From Bacteroidales bacterium (GTDB taxonomy: Bacteria; Bacteroidota; Bacteroidia; Bacteroidales; Tenuifilaceae), in NCBI GenBank assembly GCA_020636845.1, contig JACJXD010000002.1:310001-374000 (forward strand): a stretch of DNA of 64,000 nucleotides, read 5' to 3'. The translations under genes were made by a program, and so were the position numbers. Shown in pieces: positions 23,857-33,991 of this stretch (its first letter is position 1; each line of letters begins with the position of its first letter). A model generated the notes under the pieces. The model had not been told where the DNA came from. It saw nothing but the letters and a program-made list of their open reading frames with translations, and ran no database searches.

Positions 23857-25074
23857 ATGAGAGAACCTTTTGTAACTAAAAAGGAAGAAGAAAAGGCCGT
23901 TTTAGTTGGCATAATGCTTCCTGGCCAGAGTAGCGATGAAATTCAGGATTATCTTGATGAACTGGAATTTTTGGCTGATACAGCGGGGGCCGTTACGGTA
24001 AAACGTTTTATTCAAAAGTTGGATAACCCTAATCCTCGTTCGTTAATAGGTAAGGGTAAGGTAGCAGAAATTGCGCAGTATGTGGAAGAGAACGATGTTA
24101 ACATTGTTATTTTTGATGATGAGTTAACTCCTACTCAGTTAAGAAATTTGGAGAATGAGTTAAAAAGAAAGATTCTTGACCGAACAAATTTAATTTTGGA
24201 CGTTTTTGCCCAACGGGCGAAAACAGCGTATGCCAAAACACAAGTAGAATTAGCTCAGTACCAGTTTTTGTTGCCAAGGTTAGCCGGTATGTGGACTCAC
24301 CTTGAACGTCAACGTGGAGGTATTGGATTGCGTGGACCAGGTGAAACGGAAATAGAAACCGACCGACGTATTATTCGCGATCGCATTGCAAAGTTGAAAG
24401 ACGAGTTAGGTAAAATCGATAGACAAATGGCAACCCAGCGAAAGAATAGGGGAAACATGGTGCGTGTATCTTTGGTCGGTTACACGAACGTTGGAAAATC
24501 TACATTGATGAACCTAATTAGTAAGTCTGACGTTTTTGCCGAAAATAAGTTGTTTGCTACGCTCGATACCACAGTGAGAAAGGTGGTATTTGGAAATTTG
24601 CCTTTTTTACTATCCGATACCGTAGGCTTTATTCGCAAGTTGCCCTATCAATTGGTAGAATCGTTTAAGTCAACGCTGGACGAGGTTCGGGAAGCCGATA
24701 TCCTTCTCCATGTGGTTGATATTTCGCATCCGGTTTTCGAGGATCAGTTAAACGTTGTAAATCAAACCCTGCTTGAAATTGGAGCAGGAGATAAGCCAAC
24801 CATTATTGTATTCAACAAAATAGATGCCTATAAGTGGAAGCAGAAAGATGCCGACGATTTAACACCGGAAACCACTGCAAACAGAAGCCTTGACGATTTA
24901 CGAAAAAGTTGGATGGCTAAACGTGATACAAATACCATTTTTATTTCGGCAAAGGAAAGAATCAACATCGAGGAATTCAGAACAATGCTTTACAAAATGG
25001 TACGCGAAGTGCACGTTAGCCGTTATCCTTACGATAACTTTCTGTATCCCGATGTTACCGAAGCCAACCTTTAG
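23857..25074 (+). CDS. hflX: GTPase HflX
   Basis: 405-residue ribosome-associated GTPase that splits stalled or stress-inactivated 70S ribosomes. The N-terminal HflX domain (about 20-190, with GKVAEIAQYVEE, FDDELTPTQLRNLE and GGIGLRGPGETEIETDRR) precedes the G domain: G1 GYTNVGKSTL, G3 DTVGFIRKLP, G4 FNKID. A short linker and C-terminal domain follow. It starts with ATG just after the terminator and overlaps the convergent asd gene by 20 bases at the 3' ends. Confidence 0.95.
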   Translation: MREPFVTKKEEEKAVLVGIMLPGQSSDEIQDYLDELEFLADTAGAVTVKRFIQKLDNPNPRSLIGKGKVAEIAQYVEENDVNIVIFDDELTPTQLRNLENELKRKILDRTNLILDVFAQRAKTAYAKTQVELAQYQFLLPRLAGMWTHLERQRGGIGLRGPGETEIETDRRIIRDRIAKLKDELGKIDRQMATQRKNRGNMVRVSLVGYTNVGKSTLMNLISKSDVFAENKLFATLDTTVRKVVFGNLPFLLSDTVGFIRKLPYQLVESFKSTLDEVREADILLHVVDISHPVFEDQLNVVNQTLLEIGAGDKPTIIVFNKIDAYKWKQKDADDLTPETTANRSLDDLRKSWMAKRDTNTIFISAKERINIEEFRTMLYKMVREVHVSRYPYDNFLYPDVTEANL

Positions 25075-26047
25075 CGTTTAGGTATTCTGCAATTTGAATA
25101 GCATTGGTTGCTGCTCCTTTGCGAAGGTTGTCGGATACTACCCATAAATTTAAACTTCGTGGTTGCGAAAAATCGGTACGAATTCTGCCAACAAATACGT
25201 CATCCTTACCTTCGGCAAATTTAGGCATGGGGTATTCGTTTAGCGAAGGATTGTCCTGAATAGTAATTCCTTGCGAGTTTTTCAGCAGCGTTACAACTTC
25301 ATTTAAATCGAAATCGTTGGCAAATTCCATGTTTACCGATTCTGAGTGTCCGCCAACAACAGGAATTCTGGCAACAGTTGGGGAGACCATAATGGATTGG
25401 TCTTCAAGAATTTTTCGTGTTTCATCAATTAACTTTTGCTCTTCGGAGGTATAGCCATTCTCTAAAAATGAACCTCCATGCGGGAAGCAGTTCAAATCGA
25501 TAGGGTGAGGGTATGCCATATCGGCCTTTTCTCCTTTTCGTTCTGCAAATAGTTGGTTTACAGCCTTAACCCCAGTTCCGGTAACCGATTGATAGGTTGA
25601 CACAACAATTCTTTTTATTTTATACTTTTTGTGTAAAGGGCTAATGGCAACAACCATTTGAATTGTGGAACAATTAGGATTGGCTATTATTTTGTCCTCG
25701 CGTTTTAAAACGTGTGCGTTTACTTCGGGTACTACAAGTGGAACATTGGGGTACATTCTCCAGCACGACGAGTTGTCGATTACCGTTGTGCCAACTTTTG
25801 CAAATTGGGGAGCCCATTCTTTGGAAGCCGTAGCACCGGCAGAAAAGATGGCAACGGCTGGTTGCATTTTTACAGCATCGGCAACCGAAACAACCTTTAT
25901 ATCTTTGCCTTTAAATTTAATGGTTTTACCTACCGATTTTTCCGATGCTGCCGGAATAAGTTGTGAAACAGGAAAGTTCCTTTCCTCCAGCACTTTGAGC
26001 ATTACGCTTCCAACAAGCCCTGTGGCTCCTACAACCGCTACTTTCAT
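25055..26047 (-). CDS. asd: aspartate-semialdehyde dehydrogenase
   Basis: 330 residues; reduces aspartyl phosphate to aspartate semialdehyde for the lysine, threonine, methionine and diaminopimelate pathways. The NADP-binding start is VAVVGATGLVGSVMLKVLEE; the active-site cysteine is in ANPNCSTIQMVVA (about residue 125) and the histidine is in VVGGHSESVN. FAEGKDDVFVGRIRTD is a further family segment. Monocistronic and convergent with hflX, with a 20-base coding overlap. Confidence 0.95.
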   Translation of the reverse strand: MKVAVVGATGLVGSVMLKVLEERNFPVSQLIPAASEKSVGKTIKFKGKDIKVVSVADAVKMQPAVAIFSAGATASKEWAPQFAKVGTTVIDNSSCWRMYPNVPLVVPEVNAHVLKREDKIIANPNCSTIQMVVAISPLHKKYKIKRIVVSTYQSVTGTGVKAVNQLFAERKGEKADMAYPHPIDLNCFPHGGSFLENGYTSEEQKLIDETRKILEDQSIMVSPTVARIPVVGGHSESVNMEFANDFDLNEVVTLLKNSQGITIQDNPSLNEYPMPKFAEGKDDVFVGRIRTDFSQPRSLNLWVVSDNLRKGAATNAIQIAEYLNAKGWLR

Positions 26048-26193
26048 TGATGAGTAAATTTATTATTTGTAATTAGTTGAATTTCAGTGTATATTTTAAT
26101 TGAAAAAGAAAGATTAAAGTGTAAGTGAAGTTACAAAAGATGAACGAGTTAAGTTTTTTTGTAAATTCCTTGTAAAATTAGTTATTACTTTCG

Positions 26194-29100
26194 ATGAAAA
26201 AGTTCTTAACCGTTATTTTAACAATAATTACTATTGTATCTAATGCTCAGGTGCTTTACGATTTCGAGAGCGGAGATTTGAGCGCATGGACGCAGAAACC
26301 GGAAAATCGGTGGGGTATAAGTACCGATAATCCATTATCGGGCAGCGGGTCGTTAAAGCACGTTTACGATAATTCTGTAGCATATACCGATACGATTTAC
26401 ACGGCCTTGCCGAAGTGGAATATTTCGAACGGCGATGTTACCTGGCAATTTTTGCTGAAGCATGCTTACGATCCTTCATCAGCAAACCGTTGGTGGGTTT
26501 ACTTAATGGCGGACTCGTCTTTGCTGGAAACTTCGGGGTGTTCTGGTTATGCCGTTGGGGTTAACCTTACCGGAAGCGACGATTTGCTTAAACTTTGGCG
26601 GGTTGACAATGGAGTTCCTCAGGTAATCTTAACTTCAACTTTAAACTGGCAAACATCAATTGGGACTTCCGGAGTGGGAGCAGTTGAGGTAACCCGAACG
26701 GCAGATGGAACTTTTACTTTGAAGGCATCTCCTTTGGGTAGTTTTAACGAATTACAGAATTTTGGGGAAGTAATGGATGTTATCTATTCTAAGTTTTTGT
26801 TCTTTGGCGTTTTTTACAACTATTCTTCAACTCAGGATATGAAACTTTGGGTTGATGATGTGAGTTTTTTGTATCAACCTCAAAATCCTAATGATAACAC
26901 ATCTATAGTTGACTTGCCTGTAGCGCAAATTCCCGAAGGATATATATCGTCGTTGAATATTGCTTCGGAACAGGCTGTTGATGTTTTTAAGATTGCAGTT
27001 TCGGACGACGGCGCTGCCGATAACTTGCCAACAAGTGTAACGAGGCTTACCTTTAAAAACCTTTGGACGAGTTCATTTCCCTGGAGCCATCGTATAGGAG
27101 GTGTAAAATTGAAGGACGGCATTGCCGATTTGCCATTGAATCAGGTTGTTATTTCCGATAACCAAATTGAGATCTTTTTAGATTCAACGGTATTGTCAAT
27201 CCCCGATGGACAGAGTAAAGAGGTAACCCTATCGGTTTACTTAAAACAAGGAGGAGTTGTTGATGGCGACACTTTACAATTTTACGTTGATTCTGTGAAT
27301 CATGGGTGCATATCTACCCTTTCGGGTTCGGGGTTTGCCAAAGTGTTTCCGCAAAAGGTAATTTCCAACATTTTTAGAGTTCAGGTGAATGCTACAAGTT
27401 TGAGGTTTAAAAGTATCCCTGCGTATCCGATAATCGGAAAAGATTTTGGGATAGAAGTATTTGCCTGTGACACTTTAGGGAATGTAGATAGTGATTTCTC
27501 GGATGCGATAACGCTGGAATTGGTAAATGGTAGTGGAAGTTTGCAATCCGACGACGGATTGGTTCATAATGCGGTTGATGGTGAGGCTATATGGAATTTC
27601 TTAACGTACAGTAAGGCTGAGACCGTGAGTTTGCGTGCAACATCCGATGGTTTAAGTGAGGCGGTTAGCCAGGAATTTACCGTGCATTACGATACTACAT
27701 CATACGCTACCGAATCTGAAACACAACCTGTGGCTATAGACGTTTCTTCGGCAAACAGTTCTCCGGCAAGTGCATTCGAGGCTTTTAGAGTTAAGGTTAC
27801 GGATGTTGGTGGTGACGAGGCTTCCACATATGTTGAGTCGTTAACATTTCAACGAATGAGTGGAACCAATGTTGCTTCGTTAAGCAAGGTAGTTGGCGGT
27901 GTTCTTGTCAAAATAAATTCTACATACGTTGGCATTGCAAGTTTAAGTCTTACTACATCTTCTTTAAAGATTATTTTTCCTGCAGAACAACTAATTGTGC
28001 TTGACGATTCCAGCATAACCTTAAACATTTGGATTTACCTTAAAACCGTTGGGTTAATCGATGGTCAAACAATAGGGTTTAAAGTAGAAAGTGATGCTCA
28101 TGCTTTTTCGGCCTTTTCGGGAGGAACCTCGTTTACGGGAACATTTCCAACAACATTTAGTTCTCCCGTTTTTACAATAAACAATAAAGCAAGTGCCTTA
28201 GAGTTTGAAAATATTCCTAGCCAAGTGGGTGTAAGCGTTCCGTTTACTTTCAATGTTAATGCTGTTGATGGGTATGGTAATACAGATGCCGATTTTAACG
28301 GAACGGTTTCCATAGGTAAAGCATCAGGCGAAGGTGCATTAAGCGTAGATGGTGGCTCGGAAGTCAATATTAACGGGGGAACGGCAACCGTTACTGCAAG
28401 TTATAACAAGGTGGGTAGTTTTAGTGTAATGGCGGTTTCCGATAGCCTTTTATCGGTAACGTCAGCGGCAATCACTTGTAGCGATAACGATGCGTTTGTG
28501 CTTCCGTTAACACAGCCTGCTGATACGGTCGTTTTTACTGTTGAGAGTAGCAGTACGGACAGCGCAAAGGAGATTGGGCGATTTAAGGTGAAGGATTTCG
28601 GCTCTACCGATAGTTTGCCGACCAATGTAAAGAGAATCGTTTTTCATCCGTTCAATGCTGAAACACTTGGACAGTTAAGAAATATTATTGGTGGCGTTTT
28701 GGTAAAAAAGGATACGGTAAATATTACACCTGAAAGTTTTGTGATAGACGAAGATGGTTTGACTATCGATTTCTCCGAAGGTCAACTTTTAGTTAACGAT
28801 GGCGATTCTGCTAATGTTTATGTTTTAATGTATCTGAAACAAAATGGCTTGCCCGACGGGCTTTTCAATCAATTTTTTATTCCGGCATCCGGTCATGATT
28901 GGGAAACTTACAGCAATGGAACTTCGTTTAGTTCCAATTTCCCGTCAAGTATTTATTGCCAACCCTTTAAAATTAACGTTGAAGCAAATTCTTTATCTTT
29001 TAGCGATTATCCTTTGGCTGTTGGGCTTTCGGAACCGTTTGATTTAGTGGCTTACGCTTCGGATAGCTATAGTAATATTGATTTGGACTTTTCGGGTTAT

Positions 29101-31824
29101 GCTACTCTTGTTGCAAATTCAGATGCTAATGCAGTTGCAATTCCGACTCCTCTTTCCTCGTTAAACGGAGGAATAGCCGGGTGGACTAATGTTTTCATCG
29201 ATAGCGTTGGACGGTATGGTTTTAGAACTTATTACGGAAGCCTTGCCGATGGATTTACACAGCCAATTTACTGTGGCTATTCGAGTGTGCTTAATGTTGA
29301 TGAACAGTTTGAGGGAGAATTGCCAAATTGGGATGGAATTTCCGATTGGTCAATATCGTCGGTAAATCCTATTGATGGAGATGCTTCGCTTGTTCATGCC
29401 GGAAGTCCGGACGCTGGGAAATCCTATTTTTCAATTCCGCTGAACGAAAATTCTGATGGAAAAGCGGTAGAGTGGAGGTTTACCATAAAGAACGGGAGTT
29501 GGGATCCTTCTGCTTCCAACTATTTTTATTTTGTGCTTGGAAGCACTAGCAGTAATTTTGAAGAGGGTCGCGGTTATGCAATAGGGGTTAACCCTTCAAT
29601 TAATAGTAACCTGATTACCCTTTGGAGTTTTCAGCCTTCGGAAAAGGAAGTTTTGCTTAGCGTTCCATACGAGTGGAGTTCGAACAACGAAATTTCGTTT
29701 TGGGTAACGCTTCTGCCTAACGGGAAATTGCAGTTGCGCTATAAACCGGATAAAATTGGTGTTTTTTTGAATGCAGGAACTATTGACGTTGACACTATTC
29801 CTTTAAATTACTGTGGTTTTGAATTTAACTATACTTCAACTCGGGCGGGTTCCATTTGGCTTGATAACATTATGGTGAAGACGGTAAGTTTTCCTCCGTT
29901 AATCAAATCGGCAAAACCGTTGAGTCAAAGCGCAGTGAGGTTAAAATTTAGCAAAAATGTTGATGCTGAAAGTGCACAGAATGTTGAGCATTATTCAATT
30001 CTTAAATCCGATAAGTCGGAACAGCCCATATTGCAGGTAGTTTATAATGAAAATGAAAAAGACGAGGTTGTTTTACTAACCGACCCTTTGCCTTTTGGCG
30101 AGTTAATGCTTAAGGTTGAAGGCGTGAAGGACGAGAATGGCTATGCGACAGTTGATAGCATTAAATTCGGATTATCGACCGAAGGAAGTTTAGGACGATT
30201 GGTTATAAACGAGGTTATGCCAAATCCCCTGCCAAGTAAAGGTTTGCCGGAGTATGAGTATATTGAGTTGTATAATCCTACTAACGATACAATTTTTACT
30301 TACAACTGGAAACTTCAATGTAACACAACGGTAGTTAGTTTGCCAAACGACACAATATTTCCCAAGGAGTATGTAATTATTGGGAGCCAATCGGCAGTTA
30401 ATGAATTTGATAGTTTTGGTAAGTGTATTGCGGTTAGCTCTTTTCCTTCGTTGTTAAATAGCGGAATGCTGATTAAACTTTTCGACCCCGAAGGAAATTT
30501 AGCTTCGTTTGTAAACTATTTGGATAGTTGGTATCCTGAAGGCTCCACTGTTGGAGGAACATCTTTGGAGCGAATAGATCCTCAAAACATTGCGGAAGGG
30601 AAGCAAAATTGGCATGTTTCCGCCGATTCGCAGGGCGGTACTCCCGGTAAGGTAAATTCGGTAGTTGGAAGTAATCCTGATATAACAATTCCTTTTGTTA
30701 GTTACGTTGAGGTGCTAAGTGCAGGCAAACTCCGGATTGGGTTTAGCGAACCTATGGATACATTAAGCATTACGCTAAATCAAAATTACTATTTTGATGA
30801 TGAAGATATTAATCCACAGGTTATAGTTGTTAGCGGTTCCCTCTTCGATGCGGTGGATGTATCCTTATCGGGTAACATGCAAGCAGGGGAAACGTACTGG
30901 TTAAGTTTAAATAATATGTCCGATTTTGCAGGAAACGTTATGCCTTCTACACAAGTTGAGATTGGTATTCCCGAAAACCCTTTGGAAGGCGATATTGTAA
31001 TAAACGAAGTGCTTTTCAATCCGTATTCGGGTGGTGTCGATTTTGTGGAATTGTATAATAATTCGTCTAAAATAATCGATTTGCAGCAGTTGTCGTTGGC
31101 AAATCGGAATACAACAACGTTGGAATTAAAGGACGTTGTTTCGGCTTCGGATACTTCAAAGCTTTTATTTCCCGAAGAATTTGCTGTAATCACAGTTAAT
31201 CCTCAGTTGATTCAACAGTTTTACTACTGCCAAAATCCGAGCGCATTTGTGCATGTTGCTTCAATGCCAAGTTACAGCAACGATTTGGGCTATGTTGTGC
31301 TTCTTTCCGATTCTGTGGTTATTGACGAGATGCAATATTCCGAGAGTATGCACAGTAAAATTATAAACGATCCCAAGGGCGTTTCGTTGGAACGAATAAA
31401 TCCGAACTTGCAATCTTTCAGCCAATCTAGTTGGCAGTCGGCCTCGCAAAATGTGGGTTTTGCAACGCCAACCTATAAGAACTCTCAGTATTCCGATTTG
31501 GAAAGTAAAACCGAGAATTTTACCCTTTCAACCGACATCATCTCGCCTGATGGTGATGGAAAGGACGATTACCTGCTTATTTCGTATAATTTGCCAGAGC
31601 CCGGATTTATTGCCAATATAGCAGTATATAGCGCTAATGGTATTCTTATAAAACGTCTGGCAAATAACTTAACGCTGGGAACTACCGGGGCAATACGTTG
31701 GGATGGAGTTGATTCATCGAATAACCGAGTGTCGCTGGGCATTTACATAATCTACATAGAATACTACAATTTAGGTGGTACTACAAAGCGCTTAAAACGA
31801 GTTTGCTCTGTTGCAGAAAAATAG
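26194..31824 (+). CDS. giant secreted modular protein with lamin-tail, SbsA-type and FlgD-like domains
   Basis: 1876 residues with a signal peptide (cleavage near SNAQ). Domains in order: concanavalin-like sandwich (about 20-230); three related units of about 265 residues beginning near 237, 504 and 767, each combining an LPTSVxRLxF-type sandwich with an Ig-like YGNxDxDFxG-type domain; a second concanavalin-like sandwich (about 1035-1230); SbsA Ig-like (about 1234-1325); lamin-tail domain (about 1333-1450, VINEVMPNPLPS); second SbsA (about 1499-1590); second lamin-tail (about 1598-1720, VINEVLFNPYSG); and a C-terminal FlgD-like/gliding-type domain with SPDGDGKDDY and ending LKRVCSVAEK. Probably exported to the cell surface, perhaps by the type IX system; ligand unknown. 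Confidence 0.85.
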   Translation: MKKFLTVILTIITIVSNAQVLYDFESGDLSAWTQKPENRWGISTDNPLSGSGSLKHVYDNSVAYTDTIYTALPKWNISNGDVTWQFLLKHAYDPSSANRWWVYLMADSSLLETSGCSGYAVGVNLTGSDDLLKLWRVDNGVPQVILTSTLNWQTSIGTSGVGAVEVTRTADGTFTLKASPLGSFNELQNFGEVMDVIYSKFLFFGVFYNYSSTQDMKLWVDDVSFLYQPQNPNDNTSIVDLPVAQIPEGYISSLNIASEQAVDVFKIAVSDDGAADNLPTSVTRLTFKNLWTSSFPWSHRIGGVKLKDGIADLPLNQVVISDNQIEIFLDSTVLSIPDGQSKEVTLSVYLKQGGVVDGDTLQFYVDSVNHGCISTLSGSGFAKVFPQKVISNIFRVQVNATSLRFKSIPAYPIIGKDFGIEVFACDTLGNVDSDFSDAITLELVNGSGSLQSDDGLVHNAVDGEAIWNFLTYSKAETVSLRATSDGLSEAVSQEFTVHYDTTSYATESETQPVAIDVSSANSSPASAFEAFRVKVTDVGGDEASTYVESLTFQRMSGTNVASLSKVVGGVLVKINSTYVGIASLSLTTSSLKIIFPAEQLIVLDDSSITLNIWIYLKTVGLIDGQTIGFKVESDAHAFSAFSGGTSFTGTFPTTFSSPVFTINNKASALEFENIPSQVGVSVPFTFNVNAVDGYGNTDADFNGTVSIGKASGEGALSVDGGSEVNINGGTATVTASYNKVGSFSVMAVSDSLLSVTSAAITCSDNDAFVLPLTQPADTVVFTVESSSTDSAKEIGRFKVKDFGSTDSLPTNVKRIVFHPFNAETLGQLRNIIGGVLVKKDTVNITPESFVIDEDGLTIDFSEGQLLVNDGDSANVYVLMYLKQNGLPDGLFNQFFIPASGHDWETYSNGTSFSSNFPSSIYCQPFKINVEANSLSFSDYPLAVGLSEPFDLVAYASDSYSNIDLDFSGYATLVANSDANAVAIPTPLSSLNGGIAGWTNVFIDSVGRYGFRTYYGSLADGFTQPIYCGYSSVLNVDEQFEGELPNWDGISDWSISSVNPIDGDASLVHAGSPDAGKSYFSIPLNENSDGKAVEWRFTIKNGSWDPSASNYFYFVLGSTSSNFEEGRGYAIGVNPSINSNLITLWSFQPSEKEVLLSVPYEWSSNNEISFWVTLLPNGKLQLRYKPDKIGVFLNAGTIDVDTIPLNYCGFEFNYTSTRAGSIWLDNIMVKTVSFPPLIKSAKPLSQSAVRLKFSKNVDAESAQNVEHYSILKSDKSEQPILQVVYNENEKDEVVLLTDPLPFGELMLKVEGVKDENGYATVDSIKFGLSTEGSLGRLVINEVMPNPLPSKGLPEYEYIELYNPTNDTIFTYNWKLQCNTTVVSLPNDTIFPKEYVIIGSQSAVNEFDSFGKCIAVSSFPSLLNSGMLIKLFDPEGNLASFVNYLDSWYPEGSTVGGTSLERIDPQNIAEGKQNWHVSADSQGGTPGKVNSVVGSNPDITIPFVSYVEVLSAGKLRIGFSEPMDTLSITLNQNYYFDDEDINPQVIVVSGSLFDAVDVSLSGNMQAGETYWLSLNNMSDFAGNVMPSTQVEIGIPENPLEGDIVINEVLFNPYSGGVDFVELYNNSSKIIDLQQLSLANRNTTTLELKDVVSASDTSKLLFPEEFAVITVNPQLIQQFYYCQNPSAFVHVASMPSYSNDLGYVVLLSDSVVIDEMQYSESMHSKIINDPKGVSLERINPNLQSFSQSSWQSASQNVGFATPTYKNSQYSDLESKTENFTLSTDIISPDGDGKDDYLLISYNLPEPGFIANIAVYSANGILIKRLANNLTLGTTGAIRWDGVDSSNNRVSLGIYIIYIEYYNLGGTTKRLKRVCSVAEK

Positions 31825-31890
31825 TTTGGTCATGTTGCACCCCAAATCAATATTTTCTAAATTGCGACTTCCAATTTTTCTTTATTAACT

Positions 31891-32301
31891 ATGAATAAGT
31901 TAAAGAAGTCGATTTTAGAAACCGATTCGTCGGGAACATTCAAGTTAATGGCTGTATCTACTTCTCTTACATTAAACAAGTTGCTGTGGAGCATTAAAAC
32001 GCAGTGTAATGTTAGTTTAAAACGAAACGAAGAATTGGAAACAAGGCTGAAAAGCCCTGCTTTTACGGATAGAGAAAATGAAATCGGAGCAATTATTTCG
32101 TTGGTAGCCAATAAGAACAACCAAGGAACGCTGTTTAAAAAAATTTCGAATGTAGATTTTTTGATAGAAGTTAACGGTTTGGATAACTTAAGTATGGTTT
32201 CGAATTTTTTTAGTTGCTTAAAAAAAATTCAAGGGGTAACAGCAGCAATTCCCCTTGACCCTAAAAGTTTGAAAATTTTAGAGCCATTATGTCCGGAATA
32301 A
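31891..32301 (+). CDS. IPExxxVDY-family-like protein
   Basis: 136 residues, no signal or membrane segment. The order STSLTLNKLLWSIKTQCNV, LKRNEELE and a mid-protein FKKISNVDFLIEV resembles the Bacteroidota IPExxxVDY family, although the motif itself is degenerate (ISNVDF). That family has no established function and usually lies next to rnc and pyruvate kinase; here it lies between the giant surface protein and rprX, while the rnc in this window has no such neighbour. It may therefore be the moved family member or a second copy. The assignment is by pattern and moderately sure. Confidence 0.55.
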   Translation: MNKLKKSILETDSSGTFKLMAVSTSLTLNKLLWSIKTQCNVSLKRNEELETRLKSPAFTDRENEIGAIISLVANKNNQGTLFKKISNVDFLIEVNGLDNLSMVSNFFSCLKKIQGVTAAIPLDPKSLKILEPLCPE

Positions 32302-32372
32302 TCAATTCTGAATATTTCTTAAAATGCACTGTTAAACTGTGTTAACCTTAGTTAAGTCGAAATGTTAAAGGC

Positions 32373-32380
32373 TACCTTTG
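32373..32380 (+). promoter_or_regulatory. -7 promoter box (TACCTTTG) for rprX
   Basis: Exact TAnnTTTG match, only five bases before the rprX ATG, so the leader would be very short or leaderless. Confidence 0.45.
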
Positions 32381-32384
32381 TTTT

Positions 32385-33965
32385 ATGAGTAGAAAAATTC
32401 TTTGGATCCTTTCAGCGGTTATTACAATTGCTTCAATAAGCCTAATCATGCTTCAATCCAAATGGGTTCGAATTGCAGTTCAGGTTAAGGAGGAGCAGTT
32501 TACCCAAACGGCAAGTTTGGCAATGGAGCAAATTATCGAAGAGATCGAAAAACACGAAACGGTTGTTCAGGTCATCGACGAAATAAAACCTTACTATTCG
32601 GTAAACACAAGCGGTAGTGCAAAACTTCAATATCGACAGAAAGTTTTGGATAGAACCCGTGGAGGAATTCGTTCGAAACAAATAAATCAACAGGTATTTA
32701 CGTTTAGTTCGCTCGATTCCATTAAAATTCCGTCGGTTATTTCCGGTAGCCTTGCCGATACAATGCTAACCAATAATTTGTTTGATTTGAAACGTTCTAC
32801 GGGTTCACCTAGCAACCTTTCGAATTTACAGCTTGGCTTAGATGGAAAGTTAATTAACAAGACCATTTTTGTTGAAAGTATAGTCGATAAGTTGGTTAGA
32901 GTAGAATTGCCGATTCAGGAACGAATTAAGCAAAATCAACTCGATTCTATAATTCGTAACGAATTTAACCGCAAGGGTATTTTTGCGCGGTACGAGTATA
33001 AGGTAACCAACGAGAAGGATAGTATTATATATCATAGCGATAAGTACAAGGACGATTTCAAGGGAATGATTTTAAAAGACAAGCTTTTTCCGAACGATTT
33101 TTTTGCTCGTCGATTTTTCCTAACGCTGTACTTCCCAAACCAAAAGGGTTATATTATTGGCTCGTTGGGGATGATGACCATCTCGTCGATACTGCTTACG
33201 CTGTTGATTATTGCAACCTTTACCTTTACCTTGTTCATTATTTTTAGGCAAAAGCGGATATCCGAAATTAGAAACGATTTTGTGAGTAACATGACTCATG
33301 AGTTAAAAACCCCAATTTCAACCATATCGCTGGCGGCACAAATGCTAAACGATAAGACTATACCAGTAGAACGCAAAAATCTTGGATACTTAGGTGGCGT
33401 AATTGCCGACGAAAGTAAACGCTTGGGTTTACAGGTTGAGAAGGTGCTGCAGATGGCTATTTTCGAGAAGGCAAAAATGAAGTTGAAAATTAAGGAAATA
33501 GACATTCACAGCATTATACAAAAGGTGGCTTCTAATTTTTCTTTACAGTTGGAATCTCAAGGAGGGGTACTGCTTATGGAATTGGATGCAACCAACCATA
33601 TTCTTGAGGCCGACGAAGTTCATGTTACCAATGTTGTGAACAACTTACTTGATAATGCGCTTAAGTATAAAAACGGTACACCAGAAATAAGTATTATTTC
33701 AAAAAACAATAACGAAGGTGTTATTGTTACCGTAAAAGATAATGGAATTGGCATTAGTAAGGAAAATCTTAGGAAAATATTCGACCAGTTTTACCGTGTT
33801 CCAAGCGGAAATATACATAATGTTAAGGGGTTTGGCTTGGGGCTGAGTTATGTTAAAAAAGTTGTAGAAGCTCACGGAGGTCGTATTTGGGTTGAGAGTA
33901 AACTTGGACAGGGAAGCGAATTTTCGATATTTATACCATTTAATGGAGCAAATAGTAAAAGTTAA
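32385..33965 (+). CDS. rprX: sensor histidine kinase, RprX-like
   Basis: 526-residue membrane kinase. Transmembrane helix 1 at about 5-23, an extracytoplasmic sensor region of about 230 residues with no recognised domain, transmembrane helix 2 at about 258-285, then HisKA with phospho-acceptor histidine in NMTHELKTPISTISL (about residue 305) and the HATPase domain: N box NVVNNLLDNALKY, G1 VKDNGIGIS, F box FDQFYRV and G2 GFGLGLSYV. It is followed after 26 bases by its response regulator. The pair matches RprX/RprY of Bacteroides fragilis in layout and regulator sequence. Confidence 0.88.
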   Translation: MSRKILWILSAVITIASISLIMLQSKWVRIAVQVKEEQFTQTASLAMEQIIEEIEKHETVVQVIDEIKPYYSVNTSGSAKLQYRQKVLDRTRGGIRSKQINQQVFTFSSLDSIKIPSVISGSLADTMLTNNLFDLKRSTGSPSNLSNLQLGLDGKLINKTIFVESIVDKLVRVELPIQERIKQNQLDSIIRNEFNRKGIFARYEYKVTNEKDSIIYHSDKYKDDFKGMILKDKLFPNDFFARRFFLTLYFPNQKGYIIGSLGMMTISSILLTLLIIATFTFTLFIIFRQKRISEIRNDFVSNMTHELKTPISTISLAAQMLNDKTIPVERKNLGYLGGVIADESKRLGLQVEKVLQMAIFEKAKMKLKIKEIDIHSIIQKVASNFSLQLESQGGVLLMELDATNHILEADEVHVTNVVNNLLDNALKYKNGTPEISIISKNNNEGVIVTVKDNGIGISKENLRKIFDQFYRVPSGNIHNVKGFGLGLSYVKKVVEAHGGRIWVESKLGQGSEFSIFIPFNGANSKS

Positions 33966-33991
33966 TTATTCAACAAATAAAAAGCAACGAC

